Positions 5,237-12,487 of a stretch of DNA of 18,563 bases are shown one piece after another. Made by a program: the position numbers and the translations under genes. Position 1 is the stretch's first letter. Each line of letters begins with the position of its first letter. Location: the NCBI GenBank assembly GCA_910579485.1, contig CAJTVO010000065.1, positions 1-18,563 on the forward strand. Direction: 5' to 3'. The DNA comes from an uncultured Oscillospiraceae bacterium. Its GTDB lineage: Bacteria; Bacillota; Clostridia; Oscillospirales; Oscillospiraceae. The notes under the pieces were generated by a model. That model made no database searches and was not told the DNA's origin. It saw only the letters and a list, made by a program, of their open reading frames with translations.

Positions 5237-8172
5237 GAGAGGTACTGCTGACCTCCTCGGCGCTGATCCTGGCCCTGCTGGTCCTGCGGCGGGTCTTCCG
5301 GAAGCAAATTTCCCGGCGGGTTCAATATGCCCTCTGGGGGCTGGTGCTGCTGCGGCTGCTGGTGCCGGTGAACCTTCCGGCGGCGGATTTCAGCGTGCTG
5401 TCCGTCTCCGAGCCCGCCCGTGTGCAGATGGAGGAACGGCTGGAGGAGGAGCCGGTTTATGTATTGCCGGTGTCTACGCAGGAGATCGCGCGCTCCTCTG
5501 CAAGACCCAATGTGATCCTGCCAATGGAGGGCCGCTATTCGGAGGTCACCCAGGCGGAGGGCGGGCCTGCCGTATTGACGAAATATGCCTTTACCCTGGA
5601 GGAGGCTTTGGGCCTGGTCTGGGTCGCGGGCATGGGCTGCATGGGGCTGTGGCTGGCGGTATCCAACCTCCGGTTCTGGCATATGCTGCGGAAAAAGAGG
5701 ATCCCCATGGAGCTGCCGGAGTGCCGGTATCCGGTGTATCTGGTGGAGGAGGGGCTGGTATCGCCGTGCCTCTTCGGGCTGTTCCGGCCTGCCGTGTATC
5801 TGACGCCCGCCGCTATGGAGAGCGGGGAGGGCCTGCGTCATGTGCTGGCCCATGAGGAGACCCACGGGCGGCATGGGGACCCGCTGTGGTCCCTGCTGCG
5901 GAGCGTATGTCTGGCGGTGTACTGGTTCGATCCTCTGGTCTGGTGGGCGGCGGCCGCCGCCCGGGAGGACTGCGAGCTGGCCTGCGACGAGAGCGCCCTG
6001 AGACGGCTGGGCGAGGCCGAGCGCATCCCATACGGGCAGACCCTGCTGCGGCTCATTCCCCTGCAAAAGCTGTCGGGCGGGATGCTGCTGACGGCTACCA
6101 CCATGACCTCCGACAAAAAGCGGATGACGGAGCGCATCACCCGCATTGCCGCGAATCGGAAAATGAGGGCCGCCGCCCTCTGCGCCGCCCTGGCGGTGAC
6201 GGCGGCGGTATGCGCGGTGACGTTTACGGGGTGTGTGGCCCATGGCCGCGGCGCTGTTCCCCTGACCCAGGAAGAGCTGGATTCCTTTAACACAGAGTAT
6301 TTCAACCCGGACATGGTCTATACGGACGGCGGCTATCTGTGCCCCGCGGCCATGCGGAATATGTTCCTGTCTTCCCTGTACGAGACGCCGGAGAATATAG
6401 ACCTCTTCGAGCTGGTTTATAATGGCATCCCGTTTCTGTCGGATGTGAAGAAGCCGCCCCGGGCTGATAAAGCTGTTATCCTGGAGAGGGTCTACGAGGG
6501 AAACTGGCCGGACTGCGCCGCCTATGAGGTCTCTTCCGCTGAACTGGACGCGTTGCTGCTGGAGTACACCGGTGTGCCGCTGGAAAAAACCAATAAGGTG
6601 GGGCTTCCAAAGGCCAACGAGCTGGCGCAGGAAAAAGGTTATCTGACCTATTTGGAGGACTATGATACCTATTACTGGTGCCACGGCGACACCAATTACC
6701 GGGGAGAGGTCATCTTTCAGTCCGGTGAGCGGGAGGGCGATCTGATCCGCCTGATTTACGACGATACCTTCTATGGGGACGGCGTGAAGTGCGTAACGCT
6801 GCGGGATGTAGGGGAAGGGAAGTATCATTTCGTCTCTAATCTCCCCTATGAGCCATCAGCCTCGCCGGAAAATCTGAACGCACCTTCTGACCGGCAGTCT
6901 TCCCAGCCAGTTGGCCCGGAAGACAGGCCGGTGGATATGCTGACCATCCCCCTGACGGACGCGCTGTCCTACGAGCTGGAGAAGGTGGAGACTTATTCCG
7001 CCAGCGACTTGATGCCGGACCATCACAGCGGGGAACACGAAGACCGCCGTCAGGGCAGGCACCATACCGGCGGCGGATGCCGTACAACGGAGAACTGCGG
7101 CACCTTTGCCTGGAGCTATGATGGGAATACCTATGTCTCCTCCCATGATCTCAGGCTTAGCTCCTTCCCCGATGATTATTTCCTGTGCATCCCGGAGCAG
7201 ACGTATTATCGTGAGGAGGCGTTTACCAATATCCTCGGATACAGCGGCGTGATGATCGATTACAACGCCAGGGACCCGGAGACCGGTTACTACGGCTCCT
7301 TCTGCGATTACTACGTCTTCGAGGAGGGCGCGTCCGGGACGGACGTCTATCTGCTGGCCCGTGTCTGCGGCGTGCCGGAGGTGGTGGACCTGGACGGCGA
7401 CGGGACCATGGAGCTGATCGGCTCGGACTGCAATGGTATGGCGCAGATCTTCTTCAAGCGGGACGGAAAGCTCCATGAAGCCAACATCGGGAGCCTCCTG
7501 AGCGAATATTGGACCGAGGCGTCCTCCGTCCAGTTCCTCGGCTGGTACGTTGCCGATCAGTACCTGAAGGTCTACGCCGATGTGCCCGTGATCGAGGACG
7601 GGCAGGTGACGGACGTCCTCGCTACCGCCTACAGAGAGATCTATTTCAACGGTCAGAGCCTCCAGATGGCGAAGGGCCAGCGGGAGATGGTGAACCATCT
7701 GCTGGCTGGGGTCCAAGATATGAGCGTGGTAGTAGATGCCGCCCGAACGGCGGCGGAGGCCAACGCCAGGGCGTGGACCGACAATTATGGCAAGGGCATG
7801 GAAGCCCCGCCGGAGTGGGACGACTACTGCGTGACCGCCTTGGACCTGGTTTATCCCGTGGAGTTCGCAGCGGGACAGCCGGAGAACGGCATGGGCATCG
7901 CGGTGTATGAGTTCCGCTACGATGTCCACACCACCACACCGGAGCGGGTAACCCCGCTGCCCGGCGGGGCCTATCTGGACGAGGACGGCTGGGTGGGCGG
8001 CTTCTACGATCCCAACGGAAGCTATCTGGTGTTCCAGATCCTTGATGACGGGTCCTACAAACAGCTGGACGGCACGATCTCCCATGATCTGGGTCCCGAG
8101 ACCAGCGAGTTTATGGCGGACCTGGAGCGCGTTTTGTCAGATAACGGCCTGACTTCGGCCTGGCCGTTCTGA
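5233..8172 (+). CDS. M56 (BlaR1-like) membrane metallopeptidase with large outer domain
   Basis: The 979-residue protein is a BlaR1-type signal transducer. Membrane segments lie at about 4-18, 33-48, 125-146 and 312-334. The zinc site is HEETH (207-211) with the downstream glutamate in REDCELACDESAL (244-256), as in the M56 family, facing the cytoplasm, where it would act on the BlaI-type repressor encoded just before. Beyond residue 335 about 640 residues lie outside the cell. I see no SxxK/SxN/KTG penicillin-binding motifs, so a beta-lactam is not the obvious signal. The outer part holds a domain common in gut Clostridia M56 proteins (LTQEELDSFNTEYFNPDM onward) and a DLDGDGTMELIG strand-turn at 719-730 like FG-GAP or calcium-binding repeats. 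Residues about 596-620 look out of frame (see findings). The gene overlaps the repressor by four bases; spacing to the next gene is 30 bases. Confidence 0.92.
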   Translation: MREVLLTSSALILALLVLRRVFRKQISRRVQYALWGLVLLRLLVPVNLPAADFSVLSVSEPARVQMEERLEEEPVYVLPVSTQEIARSSARPNVILPMEGRYSEVTQAEGGPAVLTKYAFTLEEALGLVWVAGMGCMGLWLAVSNLRFWHMLRKKRIPMELPECRYPVYLVEEGLVSPCLFGLFRPAVYLTPAAMESGEGLRHVLAHEETHGRHGDPLWSLLRSVCLAVYWFDPLVWWAAAAAREDCELACDESALRRLGEAERIPYGQTLLRLIPLQKLSGGMLLTATTMTSDKKRMTERITRIAANRKMRAAALCAALAVTAAVCAVTFTGCVAHGRGAVPLTQEELDSFNTEYFNPDMVYTDGGYLCPAAMRNMFLSSLYETPENIDLFELVYNGIPFLSDVKKPPRADKAVILERVYEGNWPDCAAYEVSSAELDALLLEYTGVPLEKTNKVGLPKANELAQEKGYLTYLEDYDTYYWCHGDTNYRGEVIFQSGEREGDLIRLIYDDTFYGDGVKCVTLRDVGEGKYHFVSNLPYEPSASPENLNAPSDRQSSQPVGPEDRPVDMLTIPLTDALSYELEKVETYSASDLMPDHHSGEHEDRRQGRHHTGGGCRTTENCGTFAWSYDGNTYVSSHDLRLSSFPDDYFLCIPEQTYYREEAFTNILGYSGVMIDYNARDPETGYYGSFCDYYVFEEGASGTDVYLLARVCGVPEVVDLDGDGTMELIGSDCNGMAQIFFKRDGKLHEANIGSLLSEYWTEASSVQFLGWYVADQYLKVYADVPVIEDGQVTDVLATAYREIYFNGQSLQMAKGQREMVNHLLAGVQDMSVVVDAARTAAEANARAWTDNYGKGMEAPPEWDDYCVTALDLVYPVEFAAGQPENGMGIAVYEFRYDVHTTTPERVTPLPGGAYLDEDGWVGGFYDPNGSYLVFQILDDGSYKQLDGTISHDLGPETSEFMADLERVLSDNGLTSAWPF

Positions 8173-8202
8173 AATAGTATTTAATGCAAGGAGGATAGAC
8201 CC

Positions 8203-8751
8203 ATGAACAGCAATTTACCCGCACCTCGCAAACCCTTCCGCAGACGGACGCTGGTTCTGGTGCTGGCCTGCGTCACCGCGTTGGCCCTGATGGTTCCGGC
8301 TATGGCCCACGGCCATGGCGGCGGAGGCCACGGCGGCTGCGGCCGTGGGTGGAGCGCCCAGACCCAGGTCCAGACCCAGATCACCGTCTGCGCTGTGGAA
8401 GGCTGCGAGATCGCGGGGCGGCACGTCCACAACAACGTGACCTACTGCGGCTACGCCCATGCCAACGGCGTATGCGACGGCAAATGCCTGGCGCTGTGTA
8501 CCGTGGAGGGCTGCGAGGTCGCCGGACGGCACGTCCATGACGGCGTGACCTACTGCGGGAGCCACCACGAGGGCGGCTACTGCAACGGCCAGTGCCTGAC
8601 CCTGTGCCCCGTGGACGGCTGCACCACCGCCGGTCCCCACATCCATGACGGCGTGACCTACTGCGGCAACCACCATGAGGCGGGCTACTGCGGCGGCGGC
8701 TGCGCCGTGGCTGGGACCGGTGTCGGATACCGGCACGGCTGCCATCGTTAA
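8203..8751 (+). CDS. Secreted Cys/His-rich three-repeat protein
   Basis: The 182-residue product has a basic N-terminus, a hydrophobic signal segment (residues 16-34) and a likely cleavage after AMA at 35, then a HGHGGGGHGG stretch. Residues 63-167 are three tandem 36-residue repeats with absolutely conserved spacing: Cys at 63, 68, 82, 91, 95 and the same +36 and +72. His pairs at 74/76, 110/112 and 146/148 and further His at 86, 121/122 and 157/158 complete a C-x4-C-x5-HxH-x5-C-x8-C-x3-C plan. Such a pattern suggests bound metal (zinc or copper) or disulfide-linked small modules; this is inference. I do not recognise a named family. ATG at 8203 follows AAGGAGG. It is last in the repressor-M56 operon and ends in a strong terminator, so it is probably the operon's effector. 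Confidence 0.85.
   Translation: MNSNLPAPRKPFRRRTLVLVLACVTALALMVPAMAHGHGGGGHGGCGRGWSAQTQVQTQITVCAVEGCEIAGRHVHNNVTYCGYAHANGVCDGKCLALCTVEGCEVAGRHVHDGVTYCGSHHEGGYCNGQCLTLCPVDGCTTAGPHIHDGVTYCGNHHEAGYCGGGCAVAGTGVGYRHGCHR
8389..8712 (+). repeat. Three tandem 108-bp coding repeats
   Basis: Units 8389-8496, 8497-8604 and 8605-8712 encode the Cys/His modules. They keep blocks such as CACGTCCA and GTGACCTACTGCGG in all copies. The units show many synonymous and some coding differences, so they are not a very recent expansion. Confidence 0.8.
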
Positions 8752-8771
8752 TATGAACCTATAGCGCAAGG

Positions 8772-8799
8772 ATGCCGCCCCGGCTGGCCGGGGCGGCAT
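8772..8799. terminator. Strong hairpin ending the BlaI-M56 operon
   Basis: ATGCCGCCCCGGC and GCCGGGGCGGCAT form a perfect 13-bp stem with a minimal loop. The T content after it is low on the plus strand. It also stands just beyond the end of the minus-strand fragment at 8807, so it may serve both directions. Confidence 0.65.
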
Positions 8800-8806
8800 T
8801 CCTGCG

Positions 8807-8966
8807 TTATTGCGTTTCCTGTAGATACAGCTTGCCGCGGTTCTCGATCAGGCGGACGGTATCGTCCAGCGTCCGGCTTCCGTCGAGGAAGGACAGCGCC
8901 TCCTCCCGTATGATGGCGGTCAGCGCCTCGTCCGGGTCGCAGACCTGATCCACGGCGTTGTATAAT
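8807..8966 (-). pseudogene. C-terminal tail of a family 1 solute-binding protein
   Basis: On the minus strand, in a frame ending in TAA at 8807-8809, about 50 codons read AVDQVCDPDEALTAI, then IREEALSFLDGSRTLDDTV and RLIENRGKLYLQE. This matches the usual last helix pair of extracellular sugar-type solute-binding proteins of ABC transporters, in which an EEA...F..G..T.DD....I..R..LYL.E pattern ends the chain. The rest of the gene is absent: at about 8967 the sequence changes to the tail of an IS630-type transposase. No transporter permease genes are in the window. I infer that an insertion and later deletion removed the rest. Confidence 0.55.
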
Positions 8967-8967
8967 A

Positions 8968-9740
8968 CTAATCACCAACAAAAACATTTAAAAACCAATA
9001 TCTCCCAGTAATGCGAGAGATAAGCTCAGGCAAGAGGTAGGGAATAGTAAGGCAGAGACGATCCACAACCTTGTCCAAGGAAGTAAAGACCTCATTTTTA
9101 AAGCCCAGTTTCCTGATTTTTTTCCAAATCTGCTCAATGGGATTCATTTCAGGGGCATAGGGAGGAATGTAAAAAATACAATGTTTTCCGGGATGTCCAG
9201 CATGTTCGATTTATGCCAGACAGCGCCAGCACAGCAAAGCAGAACGATATCGTCAGGGAATTGGTTGGATAATTCCCTCAAAAACAGATTCATGCATACC
9301 GTATTACAATAGGGCATGATCAGGAAGCAGGATTTACCGGTCAGCGATTCCACCGCTCCATAGGCGTATCAGTACTCCCGTATATGGTGGCAGGGCACAC
9401 AGGGACGGGTCCCCTTTGCGCACCAGCAGTATTTGGGCTTGTTGATTCTTCCGAAACAAGCTTCATCCTGGAACATCAGACGCACTTTTCCACTATTTCT
9501 TCTGCAATTGTGGATTTCCACTTGCAGTTCCCTCACTTTTTCTTTAATTTTTTTGAGGTCGCTATGACCTCCTCGCTGGCTTTTTCGGATGCCTGCTACG
9601 CGGCATCACCTTCCTCCAGCCATGACGGCGTAGTACATAGTAGATATGGCTGCCGCCTATTATCACCCCGATTCACTATACTGCTTCTTGCCCCAATTTT
9701 GAAGCGCTTTATAAGTGATTCGTATAAACTCCCTCCGTGG
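8968..9740 (-). pseudogene. Inactive IS630-family transposase
   Basis: Reading leftwards on the minus strand, fragments of one IS630-type DDE transposase appear in order: SHIYYVLRRHGWRKVMPRS (helix-turn-helix linker, near 9620), RLMFQDEACFGRINKP (first catalytic Asp, near 9460), ESLTGKSCFLIMPYCNT, LLCCAGAVWHKSNML (near 9230), then IPPYAPEMNPIEQIWKKIRK (catalytic Glu, near 9125) and an intact C-terminus to a TAG at 8968. There is an in-frame TGA near 9367, frameshifts near 9160 and around 9480-9640, and the second catalytic Asp, expected in CCDGA, is Ala through a single base change (GAT to GCT). The N-terminal helix-turn-helix region is missing. It has cut the solute-binding protein gene. Confidence 0.85.
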
Positions 9741-9767
9741 ACGTTTGCAGCATAAATACGTTGGAAA

Positions 9768-9797
9768 GCGGGGGCCGGTGTCCCCACCGGCCCCCGC
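9768..9797 (-). terminator. Terminator of the AAA-regulator operon
   Basis: GCGGGGGCCGGTG and CACCGGCCCCCGC form a perfect 13-bp stem with loop TCCC, 31 bases after the stop of the minus-strand regulator gene. A short TTT follows on the minus strand. Confidence 0.7.
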
Positions 9798-9827
9798 GAA
9801 GCGCCCGCCTGATAAAAGATCATTTAC

Positions 9828-10040
9828 CTACAAAGGCTTCCTTTCATCCGTCAGCCCCAAGAGATAATCCGTGCTGACCCGATAAAATTTTGCCAGCTTG
9901 ATCACCGCCCAGACAGGGATCTCCCGCTGTCCCAGCTCATACCTGCGGTAAACGTTCGTGTGCATCACGAGATAGTCCGCCACCTCCTGCTGGGTCCGGT
10001 CACTGTCCTCCCGCAGGTCCCTGATCCTCCGGAACTCCAT
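9828..10040 (-). CDS. Small Cro/CI-type transcriptional regulator
   Basis: This 70-residue protein is a single helix-turn-helix domain of the phage Cro/CI type: RRIRDLREDSDRTQQEVADYL is helix 1-2, NVYRRYELGQREIPVWAVIKL the recognition and following helices, and FYRVSTDYLLGLTDERKPL the closing segment common to Firmicutes regulators of this class. The ATG at 10040 lies inside the 3' end of the AAA ATPase gene in another frame, overlapping it by 41 bases, with a clear AAAAGGAG site, so its translation is coupled to the ATPase. No effector domain is present. It may regulate the operon or act elsewhere; no matching operator was recognised near 11670. Confidence 0.9.
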   Translation of the reverse strand: MEFRRIRDLREDSDRTQQEVADYLVMHTNVYRRYELGQREIPVWAVIKLAKFYRVSTDYLLGLTDERKPL

Positions 10041-11670
10041 TTTCGCACTCCTTTTCTTCCCCTTCCGCCGTCCGCAGGGGCACGTCCATCAGCTCCTTCA
10101 GGTCCTCCTCGGTGATGGTGGAGATATCCTCGTCCGTGGGGTCCTCCAGCCGGGCCACCCGGTCGGCCTGGGCGGAGACGATCTTCTCGAAGAGATTGCG
10201 CACGTCCCGGGCGTTGCCGAAGTTTTCGTCCCGGTCCTCATAGAGCTCCTGCAGGTGGTCCTTCACCGCGCTGGCGGCGGCCTCGTCCAGCCTGTAGTCG
10301 CTGCGGTCCACCCGGCCCTTGAAGATCTCGAAGAGCTGCTCCCCGTTGTAGTCCTCGAAGTAGAGATATTTGTTGAACCGGGATTTCAGCCCCGGGTTGG
10401 AGTCGATGAACCGGGGCATCAGCGTGGCGTACCCGGCCACGATGACCACGAAGTCATCCCGGTGATCCTCCATGGCCTTGAGGATGGTGTCGATGGACTC
10501 CTGTCCGAAGTCCTTGTCTGCGTTCTCAGGGGCGAGGGTGTAGGCCTCGTCGATGAACAGCACGCCGCCCAGAGCTTTCGCCACCACCTCCTGGGTCTTG
10601 ATGGCGGTCTGGCCCACGTACCCGGCCACCAGCCCGGAGCGGTCCACCTCCACCAGATGTCCCTTGGAGAGGATGCCCAGGGCGCTGTAGACCTTGCCGA
10701 TGATCCGGGCCACGGTGGTCTTGCCGGTGCCGGGGTTGCCGGAGAAGACCAGGTGGAAGGACATGTCCGGGGTCTTCATCCCCCGCTCCTGCCGGAGCTT
10801 CCGGACCTTCACCAGGTTGACCAGGCTGTCCACGTCCTTTTTCACCACGTCCAGGCCGATGAGCCCGTCCAGCTCCGCCAGGGCCTCCTCCAGGGTGGGC
10901 CGGGATTCCTCCCGCTCCTCGGACGCGGCGGGGCCGCCTGCGGAGGCCTCCGGGGGCTTCTCCGTCTCCGGGGCGCCTCCGGCCACGGGCAGGGGGCTCA
11001 TGGGGTCCCCGGGCGCGCCGGGATTCTTCGACGGCGGCGGCGCGCCGAAAAAGTCGTCATAGACGTTCCGCCTGTTGTCCCGGTGGAGAACCTTGCTGAA
11101 CTCGTTCATGATGTCATTGAGCTCCTTCCCGGCGTCCCGGGAGGGCTGGGGCGCGCCGCCCAAATAGTCCCCGGGCCCCGGAGTCGCCGGCGCGGCGGGC
11201 ACACCGGCTTCGTCGCAGCACTGGACGAGCTGGTCGTAGAGCAGGGTGATCCGGCGGCTCTCCGCGAAGGAGAAGGCGCCGTCATAGGCCGCGCAGAGCA
11301 TCAGCAGGTTTTTCTGCACCTCCGCGAAGGTCCGGCTGTAGGTGGTGCCCGCCGCCGCGTCGGCCCCGGCCAGCTTCTGGAAGAACTCCGGCACCCCCAC
11401 GGTATAGTGGGGGTTGGCCTGATAGTAGGAGATGGCCTTGTCGAACTGGGCGGGGGAGAATTTCACCTGCCGGTCGGTGTAGATCTGGTTGATGCCGGTG
11501 ACGTCGCCGCCCCGGTTTCCCCCGGCCTCGCCGCCCACGGCCCAGAGGCAGAGGGTGCAGGCCCGGAAGTAGGTGTCGATCTCCTGGGCGCAGATGCCCA
11601 GGCCGGCGGGGATGCTCTGACAGAAATGGCCCACGCTTTCGGCGTAGTCCCGGTGAAAATTTTTGCTCAT
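10000..11670 (-). CDS. CbxX/SpoVK-type AAA ATPase
   Basis: The 556-residue protein has three parts. Residues 1-160 are a helical N-terminal domain, including QKNLLMLCAAYDGAFSFAESR, which resembles TerB-like helices but is not firmly assigned. Residues 161-260 are a Pro/Gly/Glu-rich linker. Residues 262-520 are a CbxX/CfqX AAA module: Walker A GNPGTGKT at 311-318, the pore-loop region GYVGQTAIKT near 350, Walker B GVLFIDEA at 369-376, and the arginine region GLKSRFNKY near 427-435. Relatives act as hexameric remodelling motors (rubisco activase CbbX, SpoVK, EccA of type VII secretion). No rubisco or secretion gene is nearby, so the substrate is unknown. I start at ATG 11670 (MSKNFH, behind AGAGGGGC) rather than the TTG at 11700. 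It overlaps a Cro-type regulator gene downstream. Confidence 0.9.
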   Translation of the reverse strand: MSKNFHRDYAESVGHFCQSIPAGLGICAQEIDTYFRACTLCLWAVGGEAGGNRGGDVTGINQIYTDRQVKFSPAQFDKAISYYQANPHYTVGVPEFFQKLAGADAAAGTTYSRTFAEVQKNLLMLCAAYDGAFSFAESRRITLLYDQLVQCCDEAGVPAAPATPGPGDYLGGAPQPSRDAGKELNDIMNEFSKVLHRDNRRNVYDDFFGAPPPSKNPGAPGDPMSPLPVAGGAPETEKPPEASAGGPAASEEREESRPTLEEALAELDGLIGLDVVKKDVDSLVNLVKVRKLRQERGMKTPDMSFHLVFSGNPGTGKTTVARIIGKVYSALGILSKGHLVEVDRSGLVAGYVGQTAIKTQEVVAKALGGVLFIDEAYTLAPENADKDFGQESIDTILKAMEDHRDDFVVIVAGYATLMPRFIDSNPGLKSRFNKYLYFEDYNGEQLFEIFKGRVDRSDYRLDEAAASAVKDHLQELYEDRDENFGNARDVRNLFEKIVSAQADRVARLEDPTDEDISTITEEDLKELMDVPLRTAEGEEKECENGVPEDQGPAGGQ

Positions 11671-12012
11671 GAATAGCCCCTCTTTTTTTGGTTTTCTCAA
11701 CTATAACACAGATCGAAAGGGAAGTAAAGAAGGCGGGAAACGCCGGCGGCAGATTTTCTCCGCCCCCATGCCGGACGCGCCCCCGTCAGACCGCGCCGTG
11801 GAAGACGCCCGCAAAAGATTTCCCCCGCCGTTGCTCCGTCCCCGGCAACTTCCCCCTGCTTTCGGGCTGCATTTGAGGGAAGACAAACCTCCGCGTTTTC
11901 ACGTACGGAAGAAAGTCGATGCCTAGGTCGGGTACCAGACCAGCGCAGCCGGGCTTACAAAGGGCTGTCGCGTTGCTCCTTGAAAATGGAATAATTAACA
12001 AGCCCGTGCCCA
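11671..12012. other. Gene-free stretch upstream of the AAA gene
   Basis: No reading frame here has a supported start or recognisable product; the open frames are low-complexity by-products of high GC. A promoter for the minus-strand ATPase should lie near 11700-11740, where GTTATAGTT could be a weak -10 element, but no convincing -35 box accompanies it. Confidence 0.5.
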
Positions 12013-12084
12013 GACGCGGAAAATGACGCCGCGTCCGTAGGGCGCGACGGCCCCGGCGCGCCGCAGGCGCAAAATGGATTTCTC
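12013..12084 (+). repeat. Palindromic interspersed repeat, copy A
   Basis: It matches 12509-12589 over about 70 bases, with shared blocks AAAATGA, AGGGCG, GACGGCC, GGCGCGCC and GCAAAAT-GATTTC in the same order. Internal arms (ACGCGG with CCGCGT, and GGCGCGCC) allow strong folding. Together the two copies bracket the facing-promoter region at 12105-12487. It looks like a REP- or MITE-like element. Confidence 0.6.
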
Positions 12085-12104
12085 TGAAAAATGAACCGCT
12101 CTCG

Positions 12105-12133
12105 TTGACAAAACGGAAGCGGTTGGGTATAAT
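12105..12133 (+). promoter_or_regulatory. Perfect sigma-A promoter facing the peptide locus
   Basis: TTGACA (12105-12110), 17 bases, TATAAT (12128-12133). No protein-coding start follows, so it most likely drives a short RNA ending at the hairpin at 12196-12225. Confidence 0.85.
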
Positions 12134-12139
12134 AAACGA

Positions 12140-12232
12140 CAGAAGGGCGCTGTTACAAGACGGCCAGCTCTCACAATTCACATCAGTTTCCTAATGCTGA
12201 CTGCTCGTGCCACCGGGCAGTCAGCACGCTTT
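12140..12232 (+). ncRNA. Candidate short antisense RNA (possible type I antitoxin)
   Basis: The predicted start is about seven bases after a perfect promoter and the predicted end is the T run after the 12196-12225 hairpin, giving about 90 nucleotides. The only frame inside with an ATG (16 codons at 12195) has no ribosome binding site. The transcript is complementary to the stop codon and 3' end of the minus-strand peptide transcript, as in the txpA/RatA and bsrG/SR4 pairs of Bacillus, where antitoxin RNAs overlap toxin 3' ends. The role is inferred; start, end and expression are unproven. Confidence 0.5.
12196..12231 (+). terminator. Terminator of the short plus-strand RNA
   Basis: GCTGACTGC (12196-12204) pairs perfectly with GCAGTCAGC (12217-12225), followed by ACGCTTTTG. 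The hairpin also contains the TGA stop of the minus-strand peptide frame, but on that strand no T run follows it. Confidence 0.65.
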
Positions 12233-12307
12233 TGTGGTAAGTAAGATCGCTGTCATCACCGCGAAGATCACGGTAAGCAGAGCTTTCAACAGCTTCCTTT
12301 TCTACAT
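12221..12307 (-). pseudogene. Toxin-like hydrophobic 28-codon peptide frame, TAG at codon 2
   Basis: AGGAGG on the minus strand lies exactly 8 bases before an ATG at 12307, the ideal distance. Codon 2 is TAG; from codon 3 the same frame reads KRKLLKALLTV, IFAVMTAILLT and TKAC before TGA. A short basic head followed by one membrane helix is the build of type I toxins (Fst, TxpA, BsrG, Ldr types), though I do not recognise the family. As written, only a start-stop could be made from the ATG; the TTG at codon 7, weakly served by AAAGGAAG, could give 22 residues. Other frames across this DNA give longer but polar, low-complexity products and lack a start after the ribosome binding site. The most likely reading is a toxin silenced by a nonsense mutation. 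Confidence 0.5.
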
Positions 12308-12374
12308 CCGCACCACCTCCTCCCGAATCATATCCGCGAGGAAATGAGCTGACCGCCATATGTAACAGCGCCAA

Positions 12375-12451
12375 GGCGGCGCGTGCGCCGCCGGACCGGT
12401 CGTTGGGCGTCAGCCCAATGACGGTCCCTCCTGTCCCGCCTGATTGGCGGG
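12375..12451 (-). promoter_or_regulatory. Three consecutive leader hairpins before the peptide frame
   Basis: On the minus strand, starting right at the predicted transcript start: CCCGCC-n5-GGCGGG (12435-12451), a long stem whose core is TTGGGC-tgac-GCCCAA with GACCG/CGGTC outer arms (12394-12426), and GGCGGCGC-ac-GCGCCGCC (12375-12392). A leader of about 145 bases that is this structured is typical of type I toxin messages, in which folding delays translation. Confidence 0.55.
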
Positions 12452-12458
12452 CATGTCC

Positions 12459-12487
12459 ATTATAACGGACGCGCCGCATGTTGTCAA
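12459..12487 (-). promoter_or_regulatory. Perfect sigma-A promoter for the peptide transcript
   Basis: On the minus strand TTGACA (12487-12482), 17 bases, TATAAT (12464-12459). Predicted start near 12452, at the foot of the first leader hairpin. It faces the promoter at 12105-12133. Confidence 0.85.

Noticed and set aside
5119..6828. A long minus-strand open frame opposite the BlaI and M56 genes
   Set aside because: It is a Pro/Arg/His/Gln-rich by-product of high GC opposite two well-supported genes.
8389..8712. A CRISPR array because of regular repeats
   Set aside because: The 108-base units are coding, contiguous without spacers and keep a reading frame.
8748..8987. A 79-codon minus-strand frame running into the IS630 remnant
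   Set aside because: A different frame over the same bases gives the solute-binding protein tail, which is the better match.
10255..11676. A long plus-strand open frame opposite the AAA ATPase gene
   Set aside because: The product is Gly/Val/His-rich without domains, opposite clear Walker motifs.
11690..11750. A promoter for the AAA gene at GTTATAGTT
   Set aside because: No -35 element at a suitable distance was found, so it is left uncalled.
12183..12479. A 98-codon minus-strand frame over the facing-promoter region
   Set aside because: Its start has no ribosome binding site, its product is polar and low-complexity, and the strong AGGAGG inside it serves a different frame.
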